This document shows, piece by piece, positions 1 to 14,449 of a stretch of 64,000 bases of DNA. This stretch comes from Pectobacterium polaris. GTDB taxonomy: Bacteria; Pseudomonadota; Gammaproteobacteria; Enterobacterales; Enterobacteriaceae. Positions within the stretch are counted from its first letter, which is position 1. Every line of letters begins with the position of its first letter. The position numbers were made by a program, and so were the translations under genes. The stretch is taken from assembly GCF_002307355.1 (NCBI RefSeq), contig NZ_CP017481.1, positions 620,001-684,000 of the forward strand. The letters are read 5' to 3'. A model generated the notes under the pieces. The model did no database searches and had not been told where the DNA came from. It was given only the letters and a program-made list of their open reading frames with translations.

Positions 1-1787
<1,787 letters not shown>

Positions 1788-1807
1788 TCAATCGCTCAAT
1801 GACCTGA

Positions 1808-2295
<488 letters not shown>

Positions 2296-2301
2296 TCGCG
2301 C

Positions 2302-2329
2302 ATTATACGCAAATTGGCAGGGGAAGCAA
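2302..2329 (-). promoter_or_regulatory. S10 operon sigma-70 promoter
   Basis: On the minus strand there is a perfect -10 TATAAT (2302-2307) with TTGCTT as the -35 (2324-2329), 16 bp apart. The -10 is followed by GC-rich GCGCGAG, a discriminator typical of stringently controlled ribosomal promoters. Confidence 0.75.
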
Positions 2330-2351
2330 CAAGCGGGATGAAATGATTTTA

Positions 2352-2388
2352 AATCCGGCCGGATGATGTATGCGACTCCAGCCGGATT
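2352..2388 (-). terminator. Hairpin downstream of bfr
   Basis: The arms AATCCGGC (2352-2359) and GCCGGATT (2381-2388) are perfect inverted repeats around a 21-nt loop, 35 bp past the bfr stop. The following minus-strand tract is A/T-rich but not a clean U run. It may be a weak terminator separating bfr from the S10 promoter. Confidence 0.45.
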
Positions 2389-2422
2389 GGGGATAACAAT
2401 ACATAGCATCGTACCTACTATG

Positions 2423-2896
2423 CTACTCAGCTTTTAGCTGAGCTTGAAGATAGTTTTGTATGCCAAGACGTGAAATCAAATCTAATTCTGTTTCCAGCCA
2501 GTCGATGTGCCCTTCTTCATCGGCAAGAATTTCTATCATTAAATCCCTACTGACGTAGTCATGCACCGAATCAGCATAGGCAATTGCCTCACGCAAATTC
2601 TTTGCGCCATCCAATTCAAGTTGAAGGTCAGAACGTAAAATCTCTTCGACATCCTCGCCAATATTTAACTTACCCAAATCCTGTAGATTCGGGATGCCTT
2701 CAAGAAACAGGATTCGTTCGATGTAGCGATCAGCATGTTTCATTTCGTCAATAGACTCATGATATTCGTGATCGTTTAGACGGGTTAAGCCCCAGTTTTT
2801 AAACATTCGGGCATGAAGAAAATATTGGTTAATGGCTACCAGCTCGTTGCCCAATAACTTATTCAGGTGTGTGATGACTTTTTTATCGCCTTTCAT
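2423..2896 (-). CDS. bfr: Bacterioferritin
   Basis: Bfr is a 24-subunit cytoplasmic shell that oxidises Fe(II) and stores it as a ferric mineral. The protein is 157 aa (E. coli 158). All ferroxidase ligands are in the usual places: Glu18, Glu51, His54, Glu94, Glu127 and His130. Met52, the haem ligand at the dimer interface, is also present. It lies 72 bp downstream of bfd on the same strand, so the two are probably co-transcribed. Bfd is the ferredoxin that reduces the stored iron for release. Confidence 0.97.
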   Translation of the reverse strand: MKGDKKVITHLNKLLGNELVAINQYFLHARMFKNWGLTRLNDHEYHESIDEMKHADRYIERILFLEGIPNLQDLGKLNIGEDVEEILRSDLQLELDGAKNLREAIAYADSVHDYVSRDLMIEILADEEGHIDWLETELDLISRLGIQNYLQAQLKAE

Positions 2897-2968
2897 GACA
2901 TGCTCCTCCGCTCCAGTTCTTAAAGTGTAGAACCGGTAAGCAGAGAGTCAAAAAAACGACCCTACATT

Positions 2969-3163
2969 TTATGCTACTTCATACATATCAGGAATTTTAG
3001 CCTGCTCTTCCTCAAAAATGACACGCGCCTGACGAATACACTTACCGCAATCTGTCCCGATAGGAACAAGCTTGCGTAATTGTTGCATAGATTGAGGCTG
3101 GTGCTGACGAACAGCATTACGAATGACTTTGTCAGAAATTGCGTTACACAAACAAACATACAT
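2969..3163 (-). CDS. bfd: Bacterioferritin-associated ferredoxin
   Basis: The protein is 64 aa from the ATG at 3163, the family length, beginning [12 protein letters not shown]. Four cysteines bind the [2Fe-2S] cluster: Cys4, Cys6 and the DCGKC pair near residues 38-41. Bfd docks on Bfr and passes electrons to the haem to mobilise stored iron. An upstream in-frame ATG at 3178 would add MSHSG; neither start has a convincing Shine-Dalgarno, so the family length decided the choice. The promoter upstream overlaps a Fur-like box, in line with induction of bfd under iron starvation in related bacteria. Confidence 0.93.
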   Translation of the reverse strand: MYVCLCNAISDKVIRNAVRQHQPQSMQQLRKLVPIGTDCGKCIRQARVIFEEEQAKIPDMYEVA

Positions 3164-3267
3164 ACCAGAATGACTCATTGTTATCGCGAGTGCCTTTCAC
3201 ACTACCTTTCGGGACACTGCAAACGGTATTTGAAACCGCTCCTAGCGATTTTTTAACCAACTGAGTT

Positions 3268-3296
3268 ATTCTAAATAAGAATTATTTTTATTTCAA
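3268..3296 (-). promoter_or_regulatory. bfd-bfr promoter with overlapping Fur-like box
   Basis: On the minus strand, TTGAAA (3291-3296) and TAGAAT (3268-3273) are 17 bp apart, a good sigma-70 promoter about 100 bp upstream of bfd. The AT-rich spacer and -35 hold AATAAGAATTATTTTTATT (plus strand, 3274-3292), which matches 12 of 19 positions of the Fur consensus GATAATGATAATCATTATC by my count. Fur with iron bound would occlude the promoter. The match was made by eye. Confidence 0.6.
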
Positions 3297-3321
3297 TTTA
3301 CATTTAATCATTAAGACATAA

Positions 3322-3345
3322 AAAAAGGCACCGAAGTGCCTTTTT
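3322..3345 (-). terminator. str operon (tufA) terminator
   Basis: A perfect 10-bp stem (AAAAAGGCAC / GTGCCTTTTT) has a TTCG tetraloop on the minus strand and is followed by a T run. It lies 23 bp after the tufA stop and ends the str operon before the bfd promoter. Confidence 0.92.
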
Positions 3346-3367
3346 CATGCATTGAGTTTATCAGCGA

Positions 3368-4567
<1,200 letters not shown>

Positions 4568-4621
4568 TCAAATGCTCTCCCCCTATGGAGAGAGCACGGG
4601 ATTTTGTTTTAACCCTGAGGC

Positions 4622-6766
<2,145 letters not shown>

Positions 6767-6832
6767 TTAGTTAACCCAAGCGGGTTGGCTATTTTTAGCG
6801 CCCGCTTGGTTAGCATGACTACAACGAAGGGA

Positions 6833-7318
<486 letters not shown>

Positions 7319-7399
7319 TTAATTCAGGATTGTCCAAAACTCTACGAGTTTAGTTTGACATTTAAGTTAAAACGTTTGGCCTTACTTAACGGAGAACCA

Positions 7400-7774
<375 letters not shown>

Positions 7775-7855
7775 TCAAAAAGCTCCTGGGTTTTGCTTCG
7801 TAAACACGTAATAAATCGCCTCATGTTTGCGCAAGGCAAAGTATGAGGACGCAGA

Positions 7856-7884
7856 ATTTTAGGGCTGGCAGTGGAAGGAGTCAA
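7856..7884 (-). promoter_or_regulatory. str operon sigma-70 promoter
   Basis: On the minus strand TTGACT (7879-7884) and TAAAAT (7856-7861) are spaced by exactly 17 bp, in the gap between tusB and rpsL. The tus genes lie upstream on the same strand, so some read-through is possible. Confidence 0.78.
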
Positions 7885-7905
7885 GAAATATACAAAAATT
7901 CGGCG

Positions 7906-8193
7906 TTACCACGCGAGTTGCTGCGGGTGTTCCACTGTCAGTTGAACAAACTGATTATAGTCAATGAGTGTCACATTGTTTGAAATTTGTTCAGTCATTC
8001 CTCTTGCCGCCGTATCAGGCTGGAGCGCATAGAGAAGAACCGCTGAATCAAGAAGACGCTGAATGATATCCCCACCAGCCAGCGCAGCGATAACACCGTC
8101 TTGCAATAAGACCAACGCATCACCCTGACCCAAACTTCGCAGAAGTGCATCCAGGTCAATGTGATAAGGAGAACGTGAGAGCGTATGCAGCAT
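7906..8193 (-). CDS. tusB: tRNA 2-thiouridine synthesis protein TusB
   Basis: The protein is 95 aa (E. coli TusB 95). TusB is one subunit of the TusBCD hexamer that passes persulfide sulfur from TusA to TusE and then to MnmA, for 2-thiolation of the wobble uridine of Lys, Glu and Gln tRNAs. It starts MLHTLSRSP and has the DALVLLQDGV DsrH-family core. As is usual for this subunit it lacks the catalytic Cys. It is the last of three adjacent genes, tusD-tusC-tusB, just upstream of rpsL as in E. coli. Confidence 0.93.
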   Translation of the reverse strand: MLHTLSRSPYHIDLDALLRSLGQGDALVLLQDGVIAALAGGDIIQRLLDSAVLLYALQPDTAARGMTEQISNNVTLIDYNQFVQLTVEHPQQLAW

Positions 8194-8213
8194 ATATAAG
8201 GAGAAATCCGTCG

Positions 8214-8573
8214 CTAGAATGAAAGGATGGAATGATAATCGGCCAACTTACTACGCCATGCTTGCGGCGCTAATAGCTCTACATCCAAAACCCAGTCTGT
8301 CTCTATACTCAACCCACGCTGGCGCACAGAAGTCTCGCACAGATAACAACATTCGATATCGTACAACGGCAGCACGCCAAACGTTGCGATGTAATTACGC
8401 ATCAAAATCTTTTCCGGCTGTTGATGCGGCAGCAGTTGAAGTACGCCATCACCAACAAAGAACACGCCGATCTCTTCCGTCAGTGCTGACATCGCCAATA
8501 GCGCATCTAGCCCTTCTCGCCCGGAAGCACTCCCATGTGGAGAATGCGTAAAAACAAATGCGACTCGCTTCAT
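8214..8573 (-). CDS. tusC: tRNA 2-thiouridine synthesis protein TusC
   Basis: The protein is 119 aa, the E. coli length. It is a DsrF/DsrE-fold subunit of the TusBCD sulfur relay, beginning [27 protein letters not shown], a typical TusC start (Gly-rich loop followed by an amphipathic helix). It is placed between tusD (9 bp upstream) and tusB (20 bp downstream), consistent with one transcript. Confidence 0.94.
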   Translation of the reverse strand: MKRVAFVFTHSPHGSASGREGLDALLAMSALTEEIGVFFVGDGVLQLLPHQQPEKILMRNYIATFGVLPLYDIECCYLCETSVRQRGLSIETDWVLDVELLAPQAWRSKLADYHSILSF

Positions 8574-8582
8574 AACGCTACC

Positions 8583-8972
8583 TTAAAACTGAATAACCCG
8601 ATCGCAGGTCAGCACCGATTGCGCCAGTTCACCCAACCCGCTCAGAACAAAGCCGGGTTGCAGATTCGCACCAGCAAGGTTGAGCTGAGTCGCTTGCTGT
8701 GTGTCGGTCACGCCCCGTCGCAGCGCCGCGGCAACACAGACATTCAGCGCCACCTGATGCGCAGCACCCAACTGCTGCCAGGCGCGTACAAGATCAAACT
8801 CATCATTCGCGGGTGACGTCAGCTGGTTGGCATTTAGCACGCCTTCCCGATAGAAGAACACACTTTTCAGTTTGTGCCCTTCAGCCAACAGCGCCTGCGC
8901 AAACTGCAATGCGCTGCTTGCTTGCTGTGTGCCATAAGCTGGGCCAGTCACCAGCAAACAGTAACTCAGCAT
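8583..8972 (-). CDS. tusD: Sulfurtransferase TusD
   Basis: The protein is 129 aa (E. coli 128). TusD is the catalytic subunit of TusBCD; the persulfide-carrying cysteine corresponds to Cys79 in [12 protein letters not shown] (Cys78 in E. coli). It begins [21 protein letters not shown] with the DsrE-family GPAYG loop. The start overlaps the yheO stop by 1 bp, suggesting that yheO and tusDCB form one operon. Confidence 0.95.
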   Translation of the reverse strand: MLSYCLLVTGPAYGTQQASSALQFAQALLAEGHKLKSVFFYREGVLNANQLTSPANDEFDLVRAWQQLGAAHQVALNVCVAAALRRGVTDTQQATQLNLAGANLQPGFVLSGLGELAQSVLTCDRVIQF

Positions 8973-9694
8973 TAACGTTCGTGCCCGCTGAAGTCGCCGC
9001 TTTTGAATTGACGAATATAAAGGTAGACCGTGTGTTTGGAGATATTGAGGCGTTCGGCAACCTGGTTGATGGCGTCTTTAATATCAAAGATACCTTTCTC
9101 ATACAGGCTCAGTACAATTTGGCGATTTTTCGCATTATTGGAAACGTTGCGATCCGCGTTGACTTCCTCAATCGAAAATTCCAACGTTTGTGCCACGAGA
9201 TCATCAACGGATGACGCAAAGTTAACGGAAGAGGCGGCATCATGCGTTTCAGGTGGAATGAAGGTCTGCACAATCTGGGAGAAAGGCACATCCAAATTCA
9301 TGTTGATACACAGCAGCCCAATCACGCGCTGATCGCGATTGCGAATGGCAATCGTCACTGACTTCATCAACACGCCGCTTTTTGCGCGGGTAAAATAGGC
9401 TTTCGACACGCTGCTATCTTCACCTGCCATATCATGCAGCATACGCAATGCAAGATCCGTAATCGGCGAGCCAATCTTCCTACCAGTATGTTCTCCATTG
9501 GCAATACGCACAGCAGAACATTTAAGATCCTCAAGCGAGTGCAACACAATCTCACAATGCTCGCCAATCAACATGGCCAAGCCATCAACCACCGCTTCAT
9601 ACGATTTCAGGATCTCATAGTCCGTTTGACTGAAAGGACGTTCATCCAGCAAATCAAGCTCATAAGATTCGCCAGATACAAGCGAATTAGACAT
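8972..9694 (-). CDS. yheO: YheO-family transcriptional regulator (PAS-like plus HTH)
   Basis: The protein is 240 aa from the ATG at 9694, the E. coli YheO length. The N-terminal YheO/PAS-like domain (about residues 25-140, [20 protein letters not shown]) resembles small-ligand sensors. The C-terminal DauR-type helix-turn-helix is at about 195-235 ([18 protein letters not shown]). The in-frame ATG at 9718 has a better Shine-Dalgarno (GAGGGG) and would give 248 aa, so the start is uncertain. The role of YheO is not established; the link to tusDCB is positional only. Confidence 0.88.
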   Translation of the reverse strand: MSNSLVSGESYELDLLDERPFSQTDYEILKSYEAVVDGLAMLIGEHCEIVLHSLEDLKCSAVRIANGEHTGRKIGSPITDLALRMLHDMAGEDSSVSKAYFTRAKSGVLMKSVTIAIRNRDQRVIGLLCINMNLDVPFSQIVQTFIPPETHDAASSVNFASSVDDLVAQTLEFSIEEVNADRNVSNNAKNRQIVLSLYEKGIFDIKDAINQVAERLNISKHTVYLYIRQFKSGDFSGHER

Positions 9695-9718
9695 GGCAGA
9701 CACCACCCTCAACGTCAT

Positions 9719-10065
9719 TATCCCCTCAATAATTCGAGCTGCGTGACAAAACGTTAGCGTTTTGAACAACGCTCTGCGTTGACCCTTTAGGGCAAGGCCC
9801 ATTTATGGCCTTGTAACGCGGCAACCGCGCAAATCCCCAGGAGCTTACTCAAGTAAGTGACTGAGATGAGTAAGGGCGGCCAACGCACAAGCAGCTTGAA
9901 GTATGACGGGTCTATTTATTTTGTATTGACAAGGGGCATAGTCTAGCAAATGTCCACACTCGCGTCCCTGAATTTCACGGGCTACCTCTTAAGGTTGTAT
10001 TAATTTAACCCCGCTAGAGTCAGCGTCTTCTTTCCTCTCCATCATGGAAATCACGAGAGACGTGT
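9719..10065. other. Intergenic region between yheO and eptA with a structured element
   Basis: No gene is seen in this 347-bp divergent gap. 9800-9915 is rich in small inverted repeats (GCGG-CAA-CCGC near 9822; CTTAC-TCAA-GTAAG near 9845) and resembles a dispersed intergenic repeat, ending in TTGAAGTATGACGGGT. The right part holds the eptA PmrA box. TTGACA at 9926-9931 has no good -10 partner. Confidence 0.6.
9988..10020 (+). promoter_or_regulatory. PmrA (BasR) box and -10 upstream of eptA-basRS
   Basis: CTTAAG (9988-9993), five bases, then ATTAAT (9999-10004) form a PmrA direct-repeat box (YTTAAK-N5-YTTAAK) with one mismatch. TAGAGT at 10015-10020 fits a -10. eptA starts 46 bp further on. 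This predicts positive autoregulation of the eptA-basR-basS operon by phosphorylated BasR. Confidence 0.7.
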
Positions 10066-11712
10066 ATGAAAAATCCAATACCGATGGGCAGACCACACGT
10101 GAGTAGCATCATGTTCGTGCTGATATTTTCTGCCTTTATTACTCTGGTCCAGAACATTGCCTACTACCGTCAGACACTGCAACTGCTGGACATGACAGAC
10201 TGGGTTACTATCCCTTTCTTTCTCAGCATGCCCGTTGTGATTTTCGCGGTGCTGAATATCATTTTCACACTTCTGGCAGTCCCTTATCTGCGTAAGGCCG
10301 TCATTGTTCTTTTCCTGCTGACCGGTGCCGCTGCGCAATACTTTATGCTGAACTACGGCATTATCATTGACCGTACCATGATCCAGAATATTCTGGAGAC
10401 AACAGCTGGTGAATCCTTTTCACTGCTTACGCCACAGCTTGTCGCCTGGGTATTCTTTATTGGCGTCATTCCTGCGGCGCTCGCCGTCTGGATAAAAATA
10501 AAGCCCGCCAAGCCGACAACGCTCTATATTGGCATGCGCTTTCTTAGCGTTATTATTTCGTTATTCGCCATTTTATCCGTCGCGGCATTCTTTTATAAAG
10601 ATTACGCCTCGTTTATGCGTAATAACAAAGAGTTGGTAAAAGCGATTACGCCCAGCAATATTGTGGCGGCCAGCTTGTCCTACCATAAACATAGTGTGCT
10701 AGCTAATTTGCCTCTGGAGCAAATCGGTCTGGATGCCCACAAAGCGGCCCCACCATCCCCGACGGCAAAAAAGAATCTGGTTATTCTGGTGGTTGGTGAG
10801 ACATCCCGGGCGCAAAACTTTTCGCTGGGCGGTTACGGGAAAGAAACGAATCCGCTGCTGGCAAAAGACAATGTGGTTTATTTTGAAAACACCTCATCGT
10901 GCGGTACCTCAACGGGCGTTTCCGTTCCCTGCATGTTTTCCAACATGCCGCGCCAAAGCTTTAATGGTGACGTAGCCAGCCATCAGGAAGGGCTGCTGGA
11001 TATATTACAACGGGCAAAGGTTAACGTACTTTGGCAGGAAAATGACGGCGGCTGCAAGGATGCCTGTACACGAGTGCCAACAGTTGATGTGACATCATTA
11101 AAGCTGCCGGGATTATGCACCAACGGCGAATGCCACGATGACGCGTTATTCCACGGTGTAGAAGATTATATTAACAAGCTCGATAACGACGGGATTATCG
11201 TATTACATACGATAGGCAGCCACGGCCCGAGTTATTACCAGCGCTATCCTGACGCCTTTAAGAAATTTACGCCAACGTGCGATACCAATCAGATTCAGAC
11301 CTGTACGCAGGAAGCGCTGACCAATACGTATGACAATACGATCCTGTACGTCGATTTTGTTCTGGATAAAGCGATCAATTTACTGAAACAGCATCAGGAT
11401 AAATTTAGTACGTCGCTGGTTTACCTGTCAGATCACGGCGAATCATTAGGGGAAAACGGCATCTACCTGCACAGTATGCCCTACTCAATTGCGCCGAAGC
11501 AGCAAACGCACGTACCGATGTTGATGTGGTTATCAACAGGTTACCAGCAGCAACAAGGCATTCAGGACACCTGTCTGCGCCAGAACGCAAAACAGCTGGA
11601 TTACTCGCAAGATAATCTTTTCCATACCATACTGGGGATGTTTACTATCGCCACGAAAGAATATCAGCCTCAGCTCGATATCCTTCATCCGTGCAGGGAC
11701 AAGGCAACATGA
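10066..11712 (+). CDS. eptA: Lipid A phosphoethanolamine transferase EptA (PmrC)
   Basis: This inner-membrane enzyme adds phosphoethanolamine to lipid A, lowering surface charge and giving resistance to polymyxin and plant or host cationic peptides. The protein is 548 aa (family about 545). Five membrane segments lie in residues 15-175, followed by a periplasmic sulfatase-fold domain. Catalytic and zinc residues are visible: Glu245 in VVGETSRAQ, the nucleophile Thr281 in CGTSTG, the SDHGESLGE motif and a late HSMPY histidine. Several Cys pairs probably form disulfides. It overlaps basR by ATGA, so the operon is eptA-basR-basS as in E. coli. Confidence 0.95.
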   Translation: MKNPIPMGRPHVSSIMFVLIFSAFITLVQNIAYYRQTLQLLDMTDWVTIPFFLSMPVVIFAVLNIIFTLLAVPYLRKAVIVLFLLTGAAAQYFMLNYGIIIDRTMIQNILETTAGESFSLLTPQLVAWVFFIGVIPAALAVWIKIKPAKPTTLYIGMRFLSVIISLFAILSVAAFFYKDYASFMRNNKELVKAITPSNIVAASLSYHKHSVLANLPLEQIGLDAHKAAPPSPTAKKNLVILVVGETSRAQNFSLGGYGKETNPLLAKDNVVYFENTSSCGTSTGVSVPCMFSNMPRQSFNGDVASHQEGLLDILQRAKVNVLWQENDGGCKDACTRVPTVDVTSLKLPGLCTNGECHDDALFHGVEDYINKLDNDGIIVLHTIGSHGPSYYQRYPDAFKKFTPTCDTNQIQTCTQEALTNTYDNTILYVDFVLDKAINLLKQHQDKFSTSLVYLSDHGESLGENGIYLHSMPYSIAPKQQTHVPMLMWLSTGYQQQQGIQDTCLRQNAKQLDYSQDNLFHTILGMFTIATKEYQPQLDILHPCRDKAT

Positions 11713-12377
11713 AGTTATTGATTGTTGAAGACGATAAGCTGTTACAGGAAGGATTATTATTGGCGTTGAGTCATGAAGGTTATGCCTGCGATTGTGCAGG
11801 CACCGCCAAAGAAGCAGACGCGCTCATCAGCAGCGCGCATTACAGTCTGGTTATTCTCGATCTTGGCTTACCGGATGAAGACGGGCTCACCCTGCTCTCA
11901 CGCTGGCGCAAGAACCATTACCAGCATCCCGTACTCATCTTAACGGCGCGGGATAAGGTCAACGATCGCGTCAGCGGGCTGGATGTCGGCGCAGACGATT
12001 ACCTTGCCAAGCCTTTCGCACTGACCGAATTACAGGCGCGGGTACGCGCCCTGATTCGCCGCAATCAGGGTTCAAGCAACAGCTTGATACAGGTCGACAA
12101 CATTACGTTGGACTTAAACAATCAACAGGTGTTACTGGACGACAAGCCAGTGGTGCTGACGCCAAAAGAGTTTGCGATCCTGTCCCGTCTGGTGTTGAAA
12201 GCCGGTTCCCAAGTACATCGCGAGGTTCTGCATCAGGATATCTACGCCTGGAACGACGACCCGTCTTCCAACTCGCTGGAAGTGCATATCCATAATCTGC
12301 GTCACAAGATAGGGAAAGACCGCATCCGAACCCTGCGAGGTTTTGGCTATCTGCTGACTAAAGGTGAACAACCATGA
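11709..12377 (+). CDS. basR: Response regulator BasR (PmrA)
   Basis: The protein is 222 aa (E. coli 222) from the ATG at 11709, which overlaps the eptA stop. An OmpR-type receiver (residues 1-115) has the acidic pair Glu7/Asp8-Asp9, phospho-acceptor Asp51, Thr79 in ILTARD and Lys101 in AKPF. A winged-helix DNA-binding domain follows (about 125-218). It activates lipid A modification genes at PmrA boxes, one of which lies upstream of this operon. An in-frame ATG six codons upstream lies inside eptA and is less likely. Confidence 0.95.
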   Translation: MKLLIVEDDKLLQEGLLLALSHEGYACDCAGTAKEADALISSAHYSLVILDLGLPDEDGLTLLSRWRKNHYQHPVLILTARDKVNDRVSGLDVGADDYLAKPFALTELQARVRALIRRNQGSSNSLIQVDNITLDLNNQQVLLDDKPVVLTPKEFAILSRLVLKAGSQVHREVLHQDIYAWNDDPSSNSLEVHIHNLRHKIGKDRIRTLRGFGYLLTKGEQP

Positions 12378-13468
12378 AGAGCGATGCCGACACCGTCACC
12401 AGCATGCGCCGTCGTTTGGTGCTGGCACTGGGCGGCATCCTGCTTGTCTGTCAGATGATCAGCGTATTCTGGCTTTGGCACGAAAGCGAAGAGCAGATCA
12501 GCCTACTGGTTGATAAATCCCTGAGCGCCAGCGCCCAAAACATGCAGATCGATCAAGAGATCAATGAGGCGATTGCCTCGCTCAGTATCCCAAGTCTGGT
12601 GATGGTCATCCTGACATTGCTCATGTGCTTTCAGGCGGTCAGTTGGATCACTCGTCCGCTTTCCCGCCTACAGGAAGAATTGCAGGATCGCACGGCGGAA
12701 AACCTGGAGCCGCTGCCACAGCAGAGTGACATTAAAGAAATCGCTGCTGTCACCCATACCATCAACCAACTTTTTCAACGTCTGGACGAAACGTTAAAAC
12801 GCGACAGGCAATTTACTGCGGATGTCGCTCATGAATTACGAACCCCGCTATCCGGTATTCGACTGCACCTCGAACTGCACCAGCAGCAACATCAGATTGA
12901 CTGTAGTTCGCTCATCAAACGCATTGATAAAATGGTGAAAACGGTGGAGCAGCTTTTGCTGCTTGCGCGTGTCGGGCAAGAGTTTTCAGCGGGCCATCAC
13001 CAAAATGTCGCGTTCCTGAAAGACGTCATTTTTCCTATGCAGGATGAACTGAGCGAGATGCTGCAAAAGCGTCAGCAGACGCTGAAATGGATATTGCCAC
13101 CAGAAGATATCACTCTGCGCGGCGATGCGACGTTGCTCCAACTACTGCTACGCAATCTGGTAGAAAACGCCTATCGCTATAGCCCGGAAGCCAGCCAGAT
13201 CACCGTGAGCCTGAACACGCTGTCACATATTGAACTACAGGTTGAGGATGAAGGGCCAGGGATCGACGAAAGCAAAGTCGGTGAATTAAGTAAGGCGTTT
13301 GTACGCATGGACAGCCGCTATGGCGGTATCGGCCTCGGGCTAAGTATCGTGACGCGCATTGCTCAGTTGCACGATGGAAAATTTTTCCTCTGCAACCGGC
13401 CGCAACGTTCCGGAGCCCTCGCTCGCGTCGTGCTCACCGCCCCTGACACATCCCTGGATGAGGCCTGA
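12374..13468 (+). CDS. basS: Sensor histidine kinase BasS (PmrB)
   Basis: The protein is 364 aa (E. coli 363). Two membrane segments (about 13-34 and 72-92) flank a short periplasmic loop with an acidic ESEEQ cluster near residues 37-41. Acidic motifs in this loop sense Fe(III) or Al(III) in Salmonella PmrB, but the exact ExxE pattern is not reproduced here. HAMP, then the H-box with His153 ([12 protein letters not shown]), N-box [10 protein letters not shown] and G-box GIGLGLSIV follow. It phosphorylates BasR. Its start overlaps the basR stop by ATGA. Confidence 0.94.
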   Translation: MKSDADTVTSMRRRLVLALGGILLVCQMISVFWLWHESEEQISLLVDKSLSASAQNMQIDQEINEAIASLSIPSLVMVILTLLMCFQAVSWITRPLSRLQEELQDRTAENLEPLPQQSDIKEIAAVTHTINQLFQRLDETLKRDRQFTADVAHELRTPLSGIRLHLELHQQQHQIDCSSLIKRIDKMVKTVEQLLLLARVGQEFSAGHHQNVAFLKDVIFPMQDELSEMLQKRQQTLKWILPPEDITLRGDATLLQLLLRNLVENAYRYSPEASQITVSLNTLSHIELQVEDEGPGIDESKVGELSKAFVRMDSRYGGIGLGLSIVTRIAQLHDGKFFLCNRPQRSGALARVVLTAPDTSLDEA

Positions 13469-13511
13469 AGAGCAACGAGTCGAAGTCGGTAAGAGTAAGA
13501 GAAGCGTCATA

Positions 13512-13535
13512 CATAGGCATTGTCCTATGATTTTT
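13512..13535 (+). terminator. Terminator after basS
   Basis: CATAGG (13512-13517) pairs with CCTATG (13524-13529) around a 6-nt loop and is followed by ATTTTT. It lies 44 bp after basS and just before the converging yggS-like gene. The stem is short, so strength is uncertain. Confidence 0.55.
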
Positions 13536-13542
13536 AAGAAGG

Positions 13543-14346
13543 TCATTCTGTAATGGCGCTATCAGGCCAGTAGTAACTATCCGGCAGAGGGCGAGCGCCA
13601 AAGATTGCCTGACCGACGCGCACCACGGTAGCACCTTCCTCAATCGCGATCTCAAAATCACCGGACATCCCCATGGATAATTCATCCAGCTCAATACCGA
13701 CCGGAAGGTTTTGCTGCAACCGATCGCGTAACTGACGCAGCCGTATAAAACACTGGCGTACACATTCGGCCTCGCTGGAGAACAGCGCTAGCGTCATAAA
13801 TCCACGCACGCGTAGCGCAGAAAATGCGGGAAGTGCCTGAATGAACGCGGGGACATCTTCAGGGGACAGACCGTACTTGCTGGCCTCACCGGAGGTGTTG
13901 ACCTGCACGAACACATCCAGCGAACGTCCTTCAATCTGCAAGCGACGATCCAGCGCTTCAGCCAGCCGCAGGCTGTCCAACGCCTGAAATTCGGTAGCGA
14001 AGCGTGCCACCAGCTTAGCCTTGTTGGTTTGCAGGTGACCAATGACCGACCACTGTAAATCGGTTAAATCCTGCATGGCTTCCCATTTACGGAACGCCTC
14101 CTGCACCTTGTTTTCGCCCAATATCCGACAACCTGCCGCATGGGCCATGCGCAGGCGACTTTCGGGTTTGGTCTTGCTGACAGGCAGCAGTCGCACGGTG
14201 GCAGGATCGCGACCGGCTCGCTGACAAGCTGCTGCGATGCGAGCCTGAACTGCCGCCAGATTGAGCTGGAAATCGTCAACTGTGGCAGCGTCGGGATAAC
14301 AGCCGTGCCTGTCGTGGCGAGTTTGTGTATCGGAGGATATCGACAT
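13543..14346 (-). CDS. YggS-family PLP-binding protein (PLP homeostasis)
   Basis: The protein is 267 aa from the ATG at 14346, chosen because AGGAG lies 8 bp upstream; a GTG three codons earlier would overlap that site. It is a fold-type III PLP protein of the YggS/PROSC family. The PLP Lys is Lys58 in LLPVSKTKPE; the IGHLQTNK loop and the late SMGMSGDFEIAIEEGATVVRVG phosphate-binding segment are also present. Relative to E. coli YggS (234 aa) there is an N-terminal extension of about 30 residues. It is probably a paralogue, since canonical yggS lies elsewhere with yggT in enterobacteria. It is divergent from a MocR regulator. Confidence 0.88.
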   Translation of the reverse strand: MSISSDTQTRHDRHGCYPDAATVDDFQLNLAAVQARIAAACQRAGRDPATVRLLPVSKTKPESRLRMAHAAGCRILGENKVQEAFRKWEAMQDLTDLQWSVIGHLQTNKAKLVARFATEFQALDSLRLAEALDRRLQIEGRSLDVFVQVNTSGEASKYGLSPEDVPAFIQALPAFSALRVRGFMTLALFSSEAECVRQCFIRLRQLRDRLQQNLPVGIELDELSMGMSGDFEIAIEEGATVVRVGQAIFGARPLPDSYYWPDSAITE

Positions 14347-14378
14347 CAGCGTCACTCCTGACGAAGAAGATGAATGGA

Positions 14379-14406
14379 TTGTGAAACGTATTTATAGATT
14401 TAAAAT
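14379..14406 (+). promoter_or_regulatory. Candidate promoter of the mocR-type gene
   Basis: TTGTGA (14379-14384) and TAAAAT (14401-14406) are 16 bp apart, 43 bp before the TTG start. The 103-bp divergent spacer between yggS-like and mocR genes is where a MocR protein would be expected to bind. I saw no clear direct repeat. Confidence 0.5.
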
Positions 14407-14449
14407 AGCAGGATGTTCCCCACCATTTTCTTGATAAGAGGCAGACCAA

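Noticed and set aside
10066..11712. eptA as an acquired mcr-type resistance gene
   Set aside because: It is followed by basR and basS with overlapping frames and preceded by a PmrA box, the native chromosomal arrangement. No mobile element is nearby.
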